Source: Rhodobacteraceae bacterium S2214 (GTDB taxonomy: Bacteria; Pseudomonadota; Alphaproteobacteria; Rhodobacterales; Rhodobacteraceae). From it: DNA of 64,000 nt. The position numbers were made by a program, and so were the translations under genes. The notes beneath the pieces are model-generated. The model ran no database searches. It worked only from the letters and a program-made list of their open reading frames with translations, and was not told the DNA's origin. Below, one piece after another: positions 1-7,379 of the stretch (position 1 is its first letter; each line of letters begins with the position of its first letter). The DNA lies in the NCBI GenBank assembly GCA_025141675.1, contig CP081161.1, positions 2,702,001 through 2,766,000 on the forward strand, written 5' to 3'.

Positions 1-35
1 TCTCCTTGAAGCTTCGCAAGTAAGGACGACTGGCT

Positions 36-1172
36 ATGACCATTTCAAAAAACGCCCTGTTCACACGACAAGAATGGATCGGATTTGTCGTCCTGGCGGC
101 GATTATTCTGCTGATCCTGCCGGCTCTCTTGGACAACTTTCGTCTTAATCTGTTCGGCAAATACCTGACCTATGCCTTTGTGGCGATTGGTCTGGCCCTG
201 TGCTGGGGCGCTGGCGGGATCCTAAGCCTTGGGCAAGGCGTGTTCTTTGGGCTTGGCGGCTACTGCATGGCCATGTTCCTGAAGCTAGAGGCGTCGACAC
301 CTGAAAATACGTCAATCCAATCCACGCCGGGCATCCCCGACTTTATGGATTGGAACCAGCTGACCGAACTGCCGGGCTGGTGGCAGCCGTTCTACAGCCT
401 GACGTTCGCGCTGGTTGCTGTTGTGCTTGTGCCTGTCATCTTTGCGCTGATCATTGGGGTGGCCATGTTCCGGCGGCGCGTGGGCGGGGTGTATTTCGCG
501 ATCATCACACAGGCCTTTGCCGCGATCCTAACTATTTTGATCATTGGCCAGCAAGGCTATACCGGTGGCGTCAACGGCATCACGGACCTGCGCACGCTGA
601 AAGGCTGGGATATACGGACCGATAGCGCCAAGGAGATCCTGTATTACGTGAATGGCGTGCTGCTGCTGGCAGTGCTGTTTATCGCCCATTGCGTGCGCAA
701 ATCGAAACTCGGTCGCGTGCTGATCGCCATGCGCGATCAAGAGGATCGGGTGCGGTTCTCAGGCTATGATGTGGCCAGTTTCAAAATCTTTATCTTTTGC
801 CTCGGGGCTGCTTTTGCTGGGATCGGTGGCGCGATGTTCACGCTGCAAGTGGGCTTTATGTCGCCGACACTTGTCGGGATTGTTCCATCAATTGAAATGG
901 TGATCTTTTGTGCCGTGGGCGGGCGCTTGTCGATCCAGGGCGCAATCTATGGGGCGTTGCTGGTGAACTGGGCCAAGACCAGCTTTTCCGAAAGCTTCCC
1001 AGAGCTGTGGCTCTTTGGGCTGGGCGGATTGTTCATCGCGGTTGTGATGCTTTTTCCCAACGGGCTTGCGGGCATTTGGTCAGAAAAAATCATGCCCCAG
1101 ATCAACAGGCTATGGACCCAACGCCGCAAGACCACTCCTCAAACGACAGCAAAAGAAGGAGCCGTGTCATGA
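36..1172 (+). CDS. urtC: Branched-chain-type ABC permease, UrtC-like
   Basis: Inner-membrane permease of a urea or short-chain amide ABC importer. The 378-residue chain is made of about ten hydrophobic segments and has the LivM/UrtC look; the loop SGYDVASFKIFIFCLGAAF (about 243-261) is the cytoplasmic coupling region usual in this family. The start ATG follows the purine-rich GTAAGGACGA. The end overlaps the next ATP-binding gene by ATGA, so the two are translationally coupled. The partner permease (UrtB) and binding protein (UrtA) should lie upstream, outside the window. Because formamidase genes follow directly, the true substrate may be formamide or another short amide rather than urea; the sequence cannot separate these. 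Confidence 0.88.
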   Translation: MTISKNALFTRQEWIGFVVLAAIILLILPALLDNFRLNLFGKYLTYAFVAIGLALCWGAGGILSLGQGVFFGLGGYCMAMFLKLEASTPENTSIQSTPGIPDFMDWNQLTELPGWWQPFYSLTFALVAVVLVPVIFALIIGVAMFRRRVGGVYFAIITQAFAAILTILIIGQQGYTGGVNGITDLRTLKGWDIRTDSAKEILYYVNGVLLLAVLFIAHCVRKSKLGRVLIAMRDQEDRVRFSGYDVASFKIFIFCLGAAFAGIGGAMFTLQVGFMSPTLVGIVPSIEMVIFCAVGGRLSIQGAIYGALLVNWAKTSFSESFPELWLFGLGGLFIAVVMLFPNGLAGIWSEKIMPQINRLWTQRRKTTPQTTAKEGAVS

Positions 1173-1915
1173 TGGCCCAAGAACGCTATTTGCTGAAGGT
1201 CGAGGGGCTGACCGTATCCTTTGACGGTTTCAAAGCCGTCGACGATCTAAGCTTTTACGTCGAACCAAACGAATGCCGTGTGATCATTGGCCCCAACGGG
1301 GCGGGCAAGACCACGGTGCTGGACCTGATCTGCGGGCGCACAAAGGCGACTGACGGATCGGTGAAATTCAAGACCCACGAATTGCTGAAAATGCGCGAAG
1401 ACCAGATCGTACATGCAGGTGTGGGGCGCAAATTTCAGACGCCATCAGTCTACGAAGATCTGTCAGTATTTGAAAACCTCGAGATCAGCTATCCCAAGGG
1501 CTACAGCGTTTTTGGCGCGCTGACCTTCCAACGCAATGCGGATGTGAGCGCCCGCATTCAAGAAATCGCCGAGACGATCTTTCTTGCCGATCTGCTGTCG
1601 GAAAAAGCGGCGTTCCTCAGCCACGGGCAGAAGCAATGGCTCGAGATTGGGATGCTGCTTATTCAGGACCCAGAATTGTTGATGTTGGACGAGCCGGTGG
1701 CGGGCATGTCCGTCGCTGAGCGCAAGAAAACCGCAGAACTTTTGAACCGTATCATCAAGGACCGGTCGGTCATCGTGATCGAACACGACATGGGGTTCGT
1801 TGCCGACATCGCGACACGCGTCAACGTGCTGCACCAGGGCAAAATGCTGTCCGAAGGGTCAATGGCGCATGTGCAAGCCGACCCCAAAGTCATCGAAGTC
1901 TATCTGGGCCATTAG
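1169..1915 (+). CDS. urtD: ABC transporter ATP-binding protein, UrtD-like
   Basis: First of two ATPases energising the urea/amide importer. The 248-residue chain has Walker A GPNGAGKTT (41-49), a signature that reads LSHGQ instead of LSGGQ (150-154), Walker B LLMLDE (170-175) and a switch histidine in VIVIEHDMGF. LSHGQ is commonly seen in UrtD and other LivG-type subunits. I start it at the ATG at 1169, which overlaps the stop of urtC; the frame is open far upstream but that part is a shadow of urtC. A second ATG follows at once, so translation may begin three bases later. It is followed after 11 bases by urtE. Confidence 0.9.
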   Translation: MMAQERYLLKVEGLTVSFDGFKAVDDLSFYVEPNECRVIIGPNGAGKTTVLDLICGRTKATDGSVKFKTHELLKMREDQIVHAGVGRKFQTPSVYEDLSVFENLEISYPKGYSVFGALTFQRNADVSARIQEIAETIFLADLLSEKAAFLSHGQKQWLEIGMLLIQDPELLMLDEPVAGMSVAERKKTAELLNRIIKDRSVIVIEHDMGFVADIATRVNVLHQGKMLSEGSMAHVQADPKVIEVYLGH

Positions 1916-1926
1916 GGAGAACCGGC

Positions 1927-2616
1927 ATGTTGAATGTGAATAAATTGTGTGCGGCCTATGGGGAATCCGAGGTTCTGCACGGTCTTGATCTAGATGTGCC
2001 CGCAGGCGAGATCGTCGCGATCATGGGGCGCAACGGGATGGGCAAAACCACCCTGATGAAAACCCTGATGGGCATTGTTGGTGAGAAATCCGGCGATGTC
2101 TCGGTGGATAGCACAGCTGTCACTGGCCTCAAATCGCACCAGCGTGTGGCCAAGGGGATCGCCTATGTGCCGCAGGGCCGGATGATCTTTTCGGCGATGA
2201 CCGTGCAGGAAAACGTCGAAACCGGCCTGACGGTCACAGGGCAAAGCCGGGTGCCCGATGACATCTACGAATTGTTCCCGGTGCTGCTGGAAATGAAATC
2301 GCGTCGGGGTGGCAACCTGTCAGGGGGACAACAGCAGCAATTGGCGATTGCGCGCGCTTTGGCGTCCAACCCCAAGGTCTTGCTGCTGGATGAGCCGACT
2401 GAGGGTATCCAGCCGTCAATCATTCGCGAAATGGCCCGCACATTACGCAAAATCCGCGACCAAAAGGGGCTAACCATAGTCGTTTCTGAACAAGTGCTCA
2501 GCTTTGCGCTTGATGTCGCGGATCGGGTGATGGTGATCGAAAACGGCACCTTTGTGCATGACAGCCCCCGCGACGGCATCGACGAGGCGCAGGTCTCAAA
2601 GTTTCTCTCCGTTTAA
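1927..2616 (+). CDS. urtE: ABC transporter ATP-binding protein, UrtE-like
   Basis: Second ATPase of the importer, 229 residues, LivF/UrtE size. Walker A GRNGMGKTT (34-42), signature LSGGQ (131-135) and Walker B VLLLDE (151-156) are all intact, with the EGIQPS motif after Walker B that is typical of UrtE. A ribosome-binding site AGGGAGAA lies just before the ATG. It sits between urtD and the formamidase gene with short gaps, so all are probably on one transcript. Confidence 0.9.
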   Translation: MLNVNKLCAAYGESEVLHGLDLDVPAGEIVAIMGRNGMGKTTLMKTLMGIVGEKSGDVSVDSTAVTGLKSHQRVAKGIAYVPQGRMIFSAMTVQENVETGLTVTGQSRVPDDIYELFPVLLEMKSRRGGNLSGGQQQQLAIARALASNPKVLLLDEPTEGIQPSIIREMARTLRKIRDQKGLTIVVSEQVLSFALDVADRVMVIENGTFVHDSPRDGIDEAQVSKFLSV

Positions 2617-2640
2617 CAGCAAGCAAGAAAGGAAAACGCC

Positions 2641-3870
2641 ATGGCGGACACACTCATTTCGGTGGACCTAAGCGAAAGCCCCCACACCAATGAAAACATC
2701 CACAACCGCTGGCATCCCGACATTCCGATTAATGTCTGGGTTGAACCGGGTGATGATTTCAAGATCGAGACCTATGACTGGACCGGCGGGCAGATCAAGA
2801 ATGACGACGATGCATCCGATGTGCGCGATGTCGAGCTGGAACAGGTTCATTATCTGTCCGGCCCGATTGGGGTCAAAGGGGCTGCACCGGGCGATCTGTT
2901 GGTGGTCGAAATCCTTGATATTGGCGCCGTTGAAGAGATGAACTGGGGCTTTAACGGCTTCTTTTCGAAAAAGAACGGTGGCGGTTTCTTGACCGAACAT
3001 TTCCCAGCAGCGCAAAAGTCGATCTGGGATTTTGACGGCATGTTCACCAAGTCCCGCCATGTGCCAGGCGTTAAATATGCAGGCCTGATCCACCCCGGCC
3101 TGATCGGCTGTTTGCCGGATCGCAAAATGCTGGATTTGTGGAATACCCGCGAAACCAAGCTGTTCAACACCGAACCCGACCGCGAGCCGCCCCTTGCCGC
3201 ACTGCCTAACACGCAAAGCGCGCATATGGGGGCCATGAAAGGTGACGCCCGTGATGCCGCCGCCGCAGAGGCCGCCCGGACCGTGCCGCCACGTGAACAC
3301 GGCGGGAACTGCGACATCAAAGATCTCAGCCGTGGCTGCAAAATCTACTTTCCAGTCTACGTGGACGGCGCGGGCCTTTCGATGGGTGACTTGCACTTTA
3401 GCCAAGGTGACGGGGAAATCACCTTTTGCGGCGCGATCGAGATGGCGGGTTGGTTGCATCTGAAGGTCGAGGTGATCAAAGATGGCATGGCGAAATACGG
3501 CGTCAAGAACCCGATATTCAAGCCATCACCAATCACGCCAAAATACGATGACTTTTTGATTTTCGAAGGTATTAGCGTCGATGAAACCGGCGAACAGCAT
3601 TACTTGGATGTTCATATCGCCTACCGTCAGGCCTGTCTGAACGCGATCGAATACCTCAAGAAATTTGGGTATACGGGCGCGCAGGCCTATTCGATTTTGG
3701 GGACAGCCCCTGTACAGGGCCATATCTCGGGTGTGGTCGATATTCCCAATGCCTGTGCAACGCTGTGGCTGCCCAATGACATTTTCGAATGGGACATGAT
3801 GCCCAACGCGGATGGGCCGACCAAGTATCTTGATGGCTCGGTCGATATGCCCATCGCGCACGATCTATGA
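2641..3870 (+). CDS. fmdA: Formamidase (acetamidase/formamidase family)
   Basis: Cytoplasmic amidase that hydrolyses formamide to formate and ammonia. The 409-residue chain matches the FmdA/AmdA family in length and shows family segments such as HPGLIGCLP (about 154-162), REHGGNCDIKDL (about 219-230) and LHFSQGDGE (about 251-259), the last two being part of the metal/catalytic site region in this family. The start follows AAGGAAAAC at good spacing. Its place right behind the ABC genes mirrors the amide-utilisation loci (fmd) of methylotrophs, so the importer probably feeds this enzyme. A strong terminator follows. Confidence 0.92.
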   Translation: MADTLISVDLSESPHTNENIHNRWHPDIPINVWVEPGDDFKIETYDWTGGQIKNDDDASDVRDVELEQVHYLSGPIGVKGAAPGDLLVVEILDIGAVEEMNWGFNGFFSKKNGGGFLTEHFPAAQKSIWDFDGMFTKSRHVPGVKYAGLIHPGLIGCLPDRKMLDLWNTRETKLFNTEPDREPPLAALPNTQSAHMGAMKGDARDAAAAEAARTVPPREHGGNCDIKDLSRGCKIYFPVYVDGAGLSMGDLHFSQGDGEITFCGAIEMAGWLHLKVEVIKDGMAKYGVKNPIFKPSPITPKYDDFLIFEGISVDETGEQHYLDVHIAYRQACLNAIEYLKKFGYTGAQAYSILGTAPVQGHISGVVDIPNACATLWLPNDIFEWDMMPNADGPTKYLDGSVDMPIAHDL

Positions 3871-3877
3871 TCTTTCA

Positions 3878-3905
3878 CCCGGCCCAAAGGATGGGCCGGG
3901 TTTTT
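3878..3905 (+). terminator. Rho-independent terminator after fmdA
   Basis: Perfect 8-base-pair stem CCCGGCCC/GGGCCGGG with a 7-base loop, followed by TTTTT. It lies between fmdA and fmdB, so either fmdB is made by partial readthrough or it has its own start signal in the 22 bases that follow. Confidence 0.88.
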
Positions 3906-3927
3906 CTCAGCGATAAGGACCAAAACC

Positions 3928-4260
3928 ATGCCCGTCTACGAATACGCCTGCGCCGACTGTGGCCCGTTTGAAGCGATTGAACGGATGAGCAATTGCGCAG
4001 AACCCAACAATTGCCCTGACTGCGGGGCAACGTCGCCTCGCGTGATGTTGACCGCACCGAACGTCTCTTTTGTCAGTCAAAGCACCCGCATTAGTCACCT
4101 GACGAACGAACGCAGCGCAGATAGCCCCAAACGCACAAGCACCCATGGGCCGGGGTGCGGATGCTGTGGGGGCGGAAAAATGAAGAACAGCAAAACCCTG
4201 CATCGCCCAGACGGATCGAAGAGCTTTCCGACAAAACGGCCTTGGATGATCTCGCACTAG
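3928..4260 (+). CDS. fmdB: FmdB family zinc-ribbon protein
   Basis: Small 110-residue protein with the N-terminal FmdB zinc ribbon: C8xxC11 and C29xxC32 in the pattern MPVYEYAC...C...CPDC. The C-terminal half is polar and holds a CGCCGGG cluster, which could bind another metal. FmdB was named as a putative regulator of formamidase genes in Methylophilus; its biochemical role is not established. Its position after fmdA supports a link to amide metabolism. Confidence 0.85.
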   Translation: MPVYEYACADCGPFEAIERMSNCAEPNNCPDCGATSPRVMLTAPNVSFVSQSTRISHLTNERSADSPKRTSTHGPGCGCCGGGKMKNSKTLHRPDGSKSFPTKRPWMISH

Positions 4261-4789
4261 AACTATTTAGGTGACCGACCCACAATTATAGCGCCCCGCC
4301 TATTGGGCGCGAATGGAGGCTGGTCCGTACAGTAAGTCAAAGCTGCTCCTAGCTCTGGTCAACACATCTCGCTTCCAAGGCAAATGCGGCCTCAGTTGGC
4401 ATCAAGCAAGATAGATGACCTGAGTTGGAGCAACGTCCGCACTCCAGAAGCCAAATAACGCGATATGGGCCGTCTCTTTAGCGGCGGTTTTGGACCACAA
4501 TTCCTGAGCCATATCTGCGCAACCCCCAGACCAGACATCGGTGCGTCGCGCAGCATCGGTAGCGATGGGCTCTCTGCCGCCATTAGATCGGTCACAGCAT
4601 TTTGCCTGCCTGGAGCTCGATCTACGACACGGAACGGCCCAAAGGGGCCGTTAGCGAGTTGGCATAACGCTGCGCTGCAGCTTCGCCAAAGCGGACATTG
4701 ATCGTTAGCGCAGCATTTTGGGGCCTGAGGTCGGCTGTCTTCGAATTTGCAGGCGGCACTGATGCTTTCATCAAGCCTCAAGGCCGTTC
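4261..4789. other. Gene-free stretch between fmdB and the radical SAM gene
   Basis: No credible gene in 529 bases. Open frames here (for example a minus-strand frame at 4392-4793) show no family signature and cross a degenerate intergenic repeat. The stretch holds repeat copy A at 4550-4721 and a short inverted repeat AACGGCCC/GGGGCCGTT at 4633-4651. Confidence 0.7.
4550..4721. repeat. Dispersed intergenic repeat, copy A
   Basis: Bases 4550-4600 match 14227-14277 without gaps at about 40 of 51 positions, and 4676-4721 match 14355-14401 with one gap (shared ends TGCAGCTTC, AAAGCGGAC and GCGCAGCATTTTGG). It is a decayed member of a repeat family with further copies at 9641-9793 and 14227-14456. 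It codes for nothing recognisable. Confidence 0.7.
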
Positions 4790-6472
4790 TCAACGAACGC
4801 CAACACCTCGCGCTTCAAATTCGTTTTCAGCAAAGGTCCAAGACTGATCAAAGCCGCCTGCAAGTCTAGCATCTTGCCTAGCACGGCGTCGCGTTCTCCG
4901 CTCTGGTTCGTTCCAAAAGGCTTCAAGCTGACGCGTTAGAATTTGTTCTTCTGCCTTCTCACGTTCGGTTAGAATTGCGAGATAACCTGAGTGCACAGCG
5001 ATTTCATCGTAAGGTGTTTCTTCAAAGTAATCGACGGCGAGCCGCAAAGCTGTTGTCGCAGTTTTGTTTGATCGGGACACGATATATTGTAACCAACGCG
5101 TTTCTTCTCGTGACATCCAAGCCGCATGATCAACTTGGATACGGCTTTCAAAGACCATGCCACGTAAAATATGAGACAGCCCTTCTGTAGTGAAATTTCG
5201 CGTATGAAACGTCTCAAGCATCCAAGCATAAAACCTGTCCAGCTTGGTGTCCAGGAATCGATAGTCAGGTTCTTGCTCGGTGCCGATTAGCCTGCCTTCC
5301 TTTCCAAGTCGCTTTTCAATCGGTGTCCCCGCATAAGGGAGCATCCGGCAGAAGCCAGCGACTGACCAACCGTCACCGACAAAAGCATCCAAGAAATCGA
5401 TGTTGTTTCTAACTTGGACGAAATCAGACCACGGATCCAAAAGCATGAACCCAAAATCGAAACTCAGTCCCGCGTCACGCAGCATGTTGCCGGCGGCAAT
5501 GTGTTTTTCAGGCTTTAAGAGCTTGTTCATGTTCTTTAGTCCGGTCTCGTCCCCGGACTCTACACCCATGTAAACATGCGTGAGACCACCACGTTTCATC
5601 TGAGCAATGATATCAGGCCGTAGCTCATCAGAACGACAGGACATTTTCCAGGCTACATGTCCGCCTATATCGCTCTCAGCAATGCGGTCTGCAATTTCAC
5701 CGGCCCATTGCCGCGCCCTTGAACCGGTTGCTAGAAAGTCATCGTCTTGAAAGAGGAACAGTGCAACCCCACGATCATGAAACAGGTGACGCATTTCTTC
5801 GACGACGTCTTTCGGAGATCGTAGGCGCCGAAGGGACCCTTCTTGAGCCTCATAAAAGGGTCGGATGGAGCAGAAGTCACAATTCCAAGGACAGCCGCGA
5901 GACCCCAAGATCGCAGCTGTGGGTTGATCCGCACGCTCATAAGCAATGTCAGCGCGTTCAGGCCATGGCAACGTGTCGAGTTCCATGATTTGACCGCGCA
6001 GTGGATTTGAACGGACGTCGCCTGAAAGCAGTCTTGCCGCAAGCCCCGGTATTTTTGACCAATCCTGGTCTGTTGCCAACGCAGCTAAAAGGTCTGTCAT
6101 GGTTGCTTCACCTTCGAAACGGATGACGCTGTCGATTCCGGGCGCGGCGTCCATAACGCTTTGATGATTGAAGGACGGAAAATGGCCACCGACTGAAATA
6201 TGTGCTGTCACACCAGCTTCGCGTAATGCTTCAATGACGTCTGCAAACTGGCGAGTCATGAATTGAAAGATGAGTGAAAAGCCTATGAAATCCGGCTTCT
6301 TTTGACGAACAGCTTCTAGGATTGGCCTTGGATCTGCTTCGAATGTTTGAATTTCTGTATCGTGGCCAGCGGACTGAGCTGAGGACATTAGGTAACGCAA
6401 ACCAAGGTTGTCTTGATCTTGGAAGCCAATGAAGAGGCATCTCAAATGGCGGGAAACGGAACTGTCTAGCAT
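4790..6472 (-). CDS. B12-binding radical SAM protein
   Basis: Predicted cobalamin- and [4Fe-4S]-dependent radical SAM enzyme of 560 residues. The N-terminal third has a Rossmann-like B12-binding domain (LRCLFIGFQDQ ... FIGFSLIF ... ISVGGHFPSF) without an obvious DxHxxG motif. The radical SAM cluster motif is C194xxxC198xxC201 (GSRGCPWNCDFC), followed by a TIM-barrel region with VYMGVESGDETGLK. The final 200 residues are helical and unassigned. I start at the ATG at 6472 because AGGAGA lies six bases before it; the frame runs back to a GTG at 6505 that has no such site. Family members mostly methylate unreactive carbons, in cofactors, lipids, antibiotics or peptides. The gene lies 57 bases behind a small glycine-rich protein on the same strand, which makes a peptide substrate worth considering. 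The reaction is unknown. Confidence 0.85.
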   Translation of the reverse strand: MLDSSVSRHLRCLFIGFQDQDNLGLRYLMSSAQSAGHDTEIQTFEADPRPILEAVRQKKPDFIGFSLIFQFMTRQFADVIEALREAGVTAHISVGGHFPSFNHQSVMDAAPGIDSVIRFEGEATMTDLLAALATDQDWSKIPGLAARLLSGDVRSNPLRGQIMELDTLPWPERADIAYERADQPTAAILGSRGCPWNCDFCSIRPFYEAQEGSLRRLRSPKDVVEEMRHLFHDRGVALFLFQDDDFLATGSRARQWAGEIADRIAESDIGGHVAWKMSCRSDELRPDIIAQMKRGGLTHVYMGVESGDETGLKNMNKLLKPEKHIAAGNMLRDAGLSFDFGFMLLDPWSDFVQVRNNIDFLDAFVGDGWSVAGFCRMLPYAGTPIEKRLGKEGRLIGTEQEPDYRFLDTKLDRFYAWMLETFHTRNFTTEGLSHILRGMVFESRIQVDHAAWMSREETRWLQYIVSRSNKTATTALRLAVDYFEETPYDEIAVHSGYLAILTEREKAEEQILTRQLEAFWNEPERRTRRRARQDARLAGGFDQSWTFAENEFEARGVGVR

Positions 6473-6490
6473 TGGATTTCTCCTGAACCG

Positions 6491-6513
6491 GTGAGATCGT
6501 GGCACGATCCCAC
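6491..6513 (-). promoter_or_regulatory. Inverted repeat between small protein gene and radical SAM gene
   Basis: Arms GTGAGATCGTG and CACGATCCCAC flank a single base, with one mismatch in eleven. It starts 16 bases after the stop of the small gene and ends 18 bases before the radical SAM ATG. No T-run follows on the minus strand, so it is more likely an RNA processing or attenuation element, or a protein-binding palindrome, than a full terminator. Confidence 0.5.
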
Positions 6514-6528
6514 CGTGTGTAAAGTAGG

Positions 6529-6849
6529 TTACCGTGCACGATCGAGCGCCTCTTTGAGAATGCCCTCCATACTGTCAAGTTTTTTGCGGGCAAACGCGAC
6601 ATCAGCAATCCGGCTTTCAAGCTGAACCTTAGAAAGGCGATCAAGCTCGAATGGGGCTGGGTCTGCAATCGGACCAATGCCACCAATGAAACCGCCAATG
6701 CCTCCGCCGGAAAATCCACCGCCGTCTGGCGCCGGATCGGCAACGGTTCCAATATCGATACCGCCACGAGCGAAAAGCCCTTCGAGTGCGTTTAGTCGCG
6801 CGACGATAAGAGTATTTTGGGCCACGAGTGACCTGACAAATTTGTCCAT
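6529..6849 (-). CDS. Small protein with glycine-rich centre, possible radical SAM substrate
   Basis: A 106-residue protein I do not recognise. Three parts are visible: an amphipathic N-terminal helix (1-28), a low-complexity centre (31-66) in which two ADPAP motifs (37-41 and 62-66) bracket a glycine-rich run of Gly with Phe, Ile and Ser (43-59), and a charged helical C-terminus (67-106). There is no signal peptide or cysteine. It is transcribed toward the B12/radical SAM gene and ends 56 bases before it. By analogy with peptide-modification loci, it could be the enzyme's precursor or protein substrate with the glycine-rich block as the modified core, though a long C-terminal tail is unusual for that. 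It could equally be an independent structural protein. Confidence 0.7.
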   Translation of the reverse strand: MDKFVRSLVAQNTLIVARLNALEGLFARGGIDIGTVADPAPDGGGFSGGGIGGFIGGIGPIADPAPFELDRLSKVQLESRIADVAFARKKLDSMEGILKEALDRAR

Positions 6850-7379
6850 ATCTGGCTTCCATTTTTTTGATTGAATTACAGCCCAGCGGTCATTATGTGA
6901 CGTGAGGGCAGCGCAACTCTAGCGCGAAAAGAGTGTTCGCCCTATTGTGGTTTTCCGGACTTGACAAGTTGATTGAAGACTAAGCCGTAGGCATTGTAGT
7001 CGGAAATGGTTTCTACGGCCCTTAAGAGACATTCATTATATCGCGCTACGCCGCAGTGCGGCTTCGCTGATCCAGACATTTGCTGCGGCAGCACATTCGG
7101 CAATCAACGCACTCAAACCAAAGGGGACAAACCCGCCCGTAATTGCAATCGCAAATAGTCGAGCTACTAATGCGCAGCTCTGGAGAAACGGGCGGTCTCC
7201 GGCAAGCAGTTGCTACATTTATTTTTCGCCAATTCGCATCAGAAGACATAACGGGTTATCCTTAACCCGTTTTTTTGAAAAGAATTGAAAGTTTCAAATT
7301 TGAACCTAACAGTTGCCAAACCAGGTCACCTGATGGGACAGTATGGCATTTAGCCTTCACCTGAAAAGCGAGCATTTGG
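6850..7379. other. Gene-free structured stretch, possible small RNA
   Basis: No credible coding gene in 530 bases; a minus-strand frame at 7046-7249 has many cysteines and arginines but no family look. On the plus strand there are paired segments: GCCGTAG (from 6984) with CTACGGC (about 7013-7019), CCCGCCCG with CGGGCGG (about 7131 and 7188), GAGCT/AGCTC, and GGAGA/TCTCC, and the stretch ends in a strong plus-strand terminator at 7250-7276 with no plus-strand gene in front. A TTGACA at 6961-6966 could be a -35 element but I see no good -10. A structured non-coding RNA is possible but unproven. Confidence 0.4.
7250..7276 (+). terminator. Orphan Rho-independent terminator
   Basis: Nine-base-pair stem (arms from AACGGGTTA and TAACCCGTT), four-base loop, then a run of seven T. 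It reads in the plus direction although no plus-strand gene lies within the preceding 2.9 kb, so it must end an unannotated transcript or be a relic. It also insulates the patatin gene that follows. Confidence 0.8.

Noticed and set aside
2668..3459. Minus-strand frame of 263 codons opposite fmdA
   Set aside because: Shadow of the formamidase gene in a mirror codon frame.
4312..4324. GGAGGCT as a possible second attachment site of the tRNA-Ser island
   Set aside because: Only seven to eight bases match the tRNA 3' end, no more than chance.
4392..4793. Minus-strand open frame of 133 codons
   Set aside because: No family look, crosses the degenerate repeat copy A, and abuts the radical SAM stop without a sensible start signal.
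6473..6505. Upstream GTG start for the radical SAM gene
   Set aside because: It lies inside the hairpin region and has no ribosome-binding site, whereas the ATG at 6472 has AGGAGA at good spacing.
7046..7249. Minus-strand 67-codon cysteine-rich frame
   Set aside because: No homology I recognise, and its start codon touches the stem of the terminator hairpin.
6960..7276. tmRNA or known riboswitch in the structured stretch
   Set aside because: No tRNA-like 3' end, no tag-like reading frame, and none of the riboswitch core motifs I know match.
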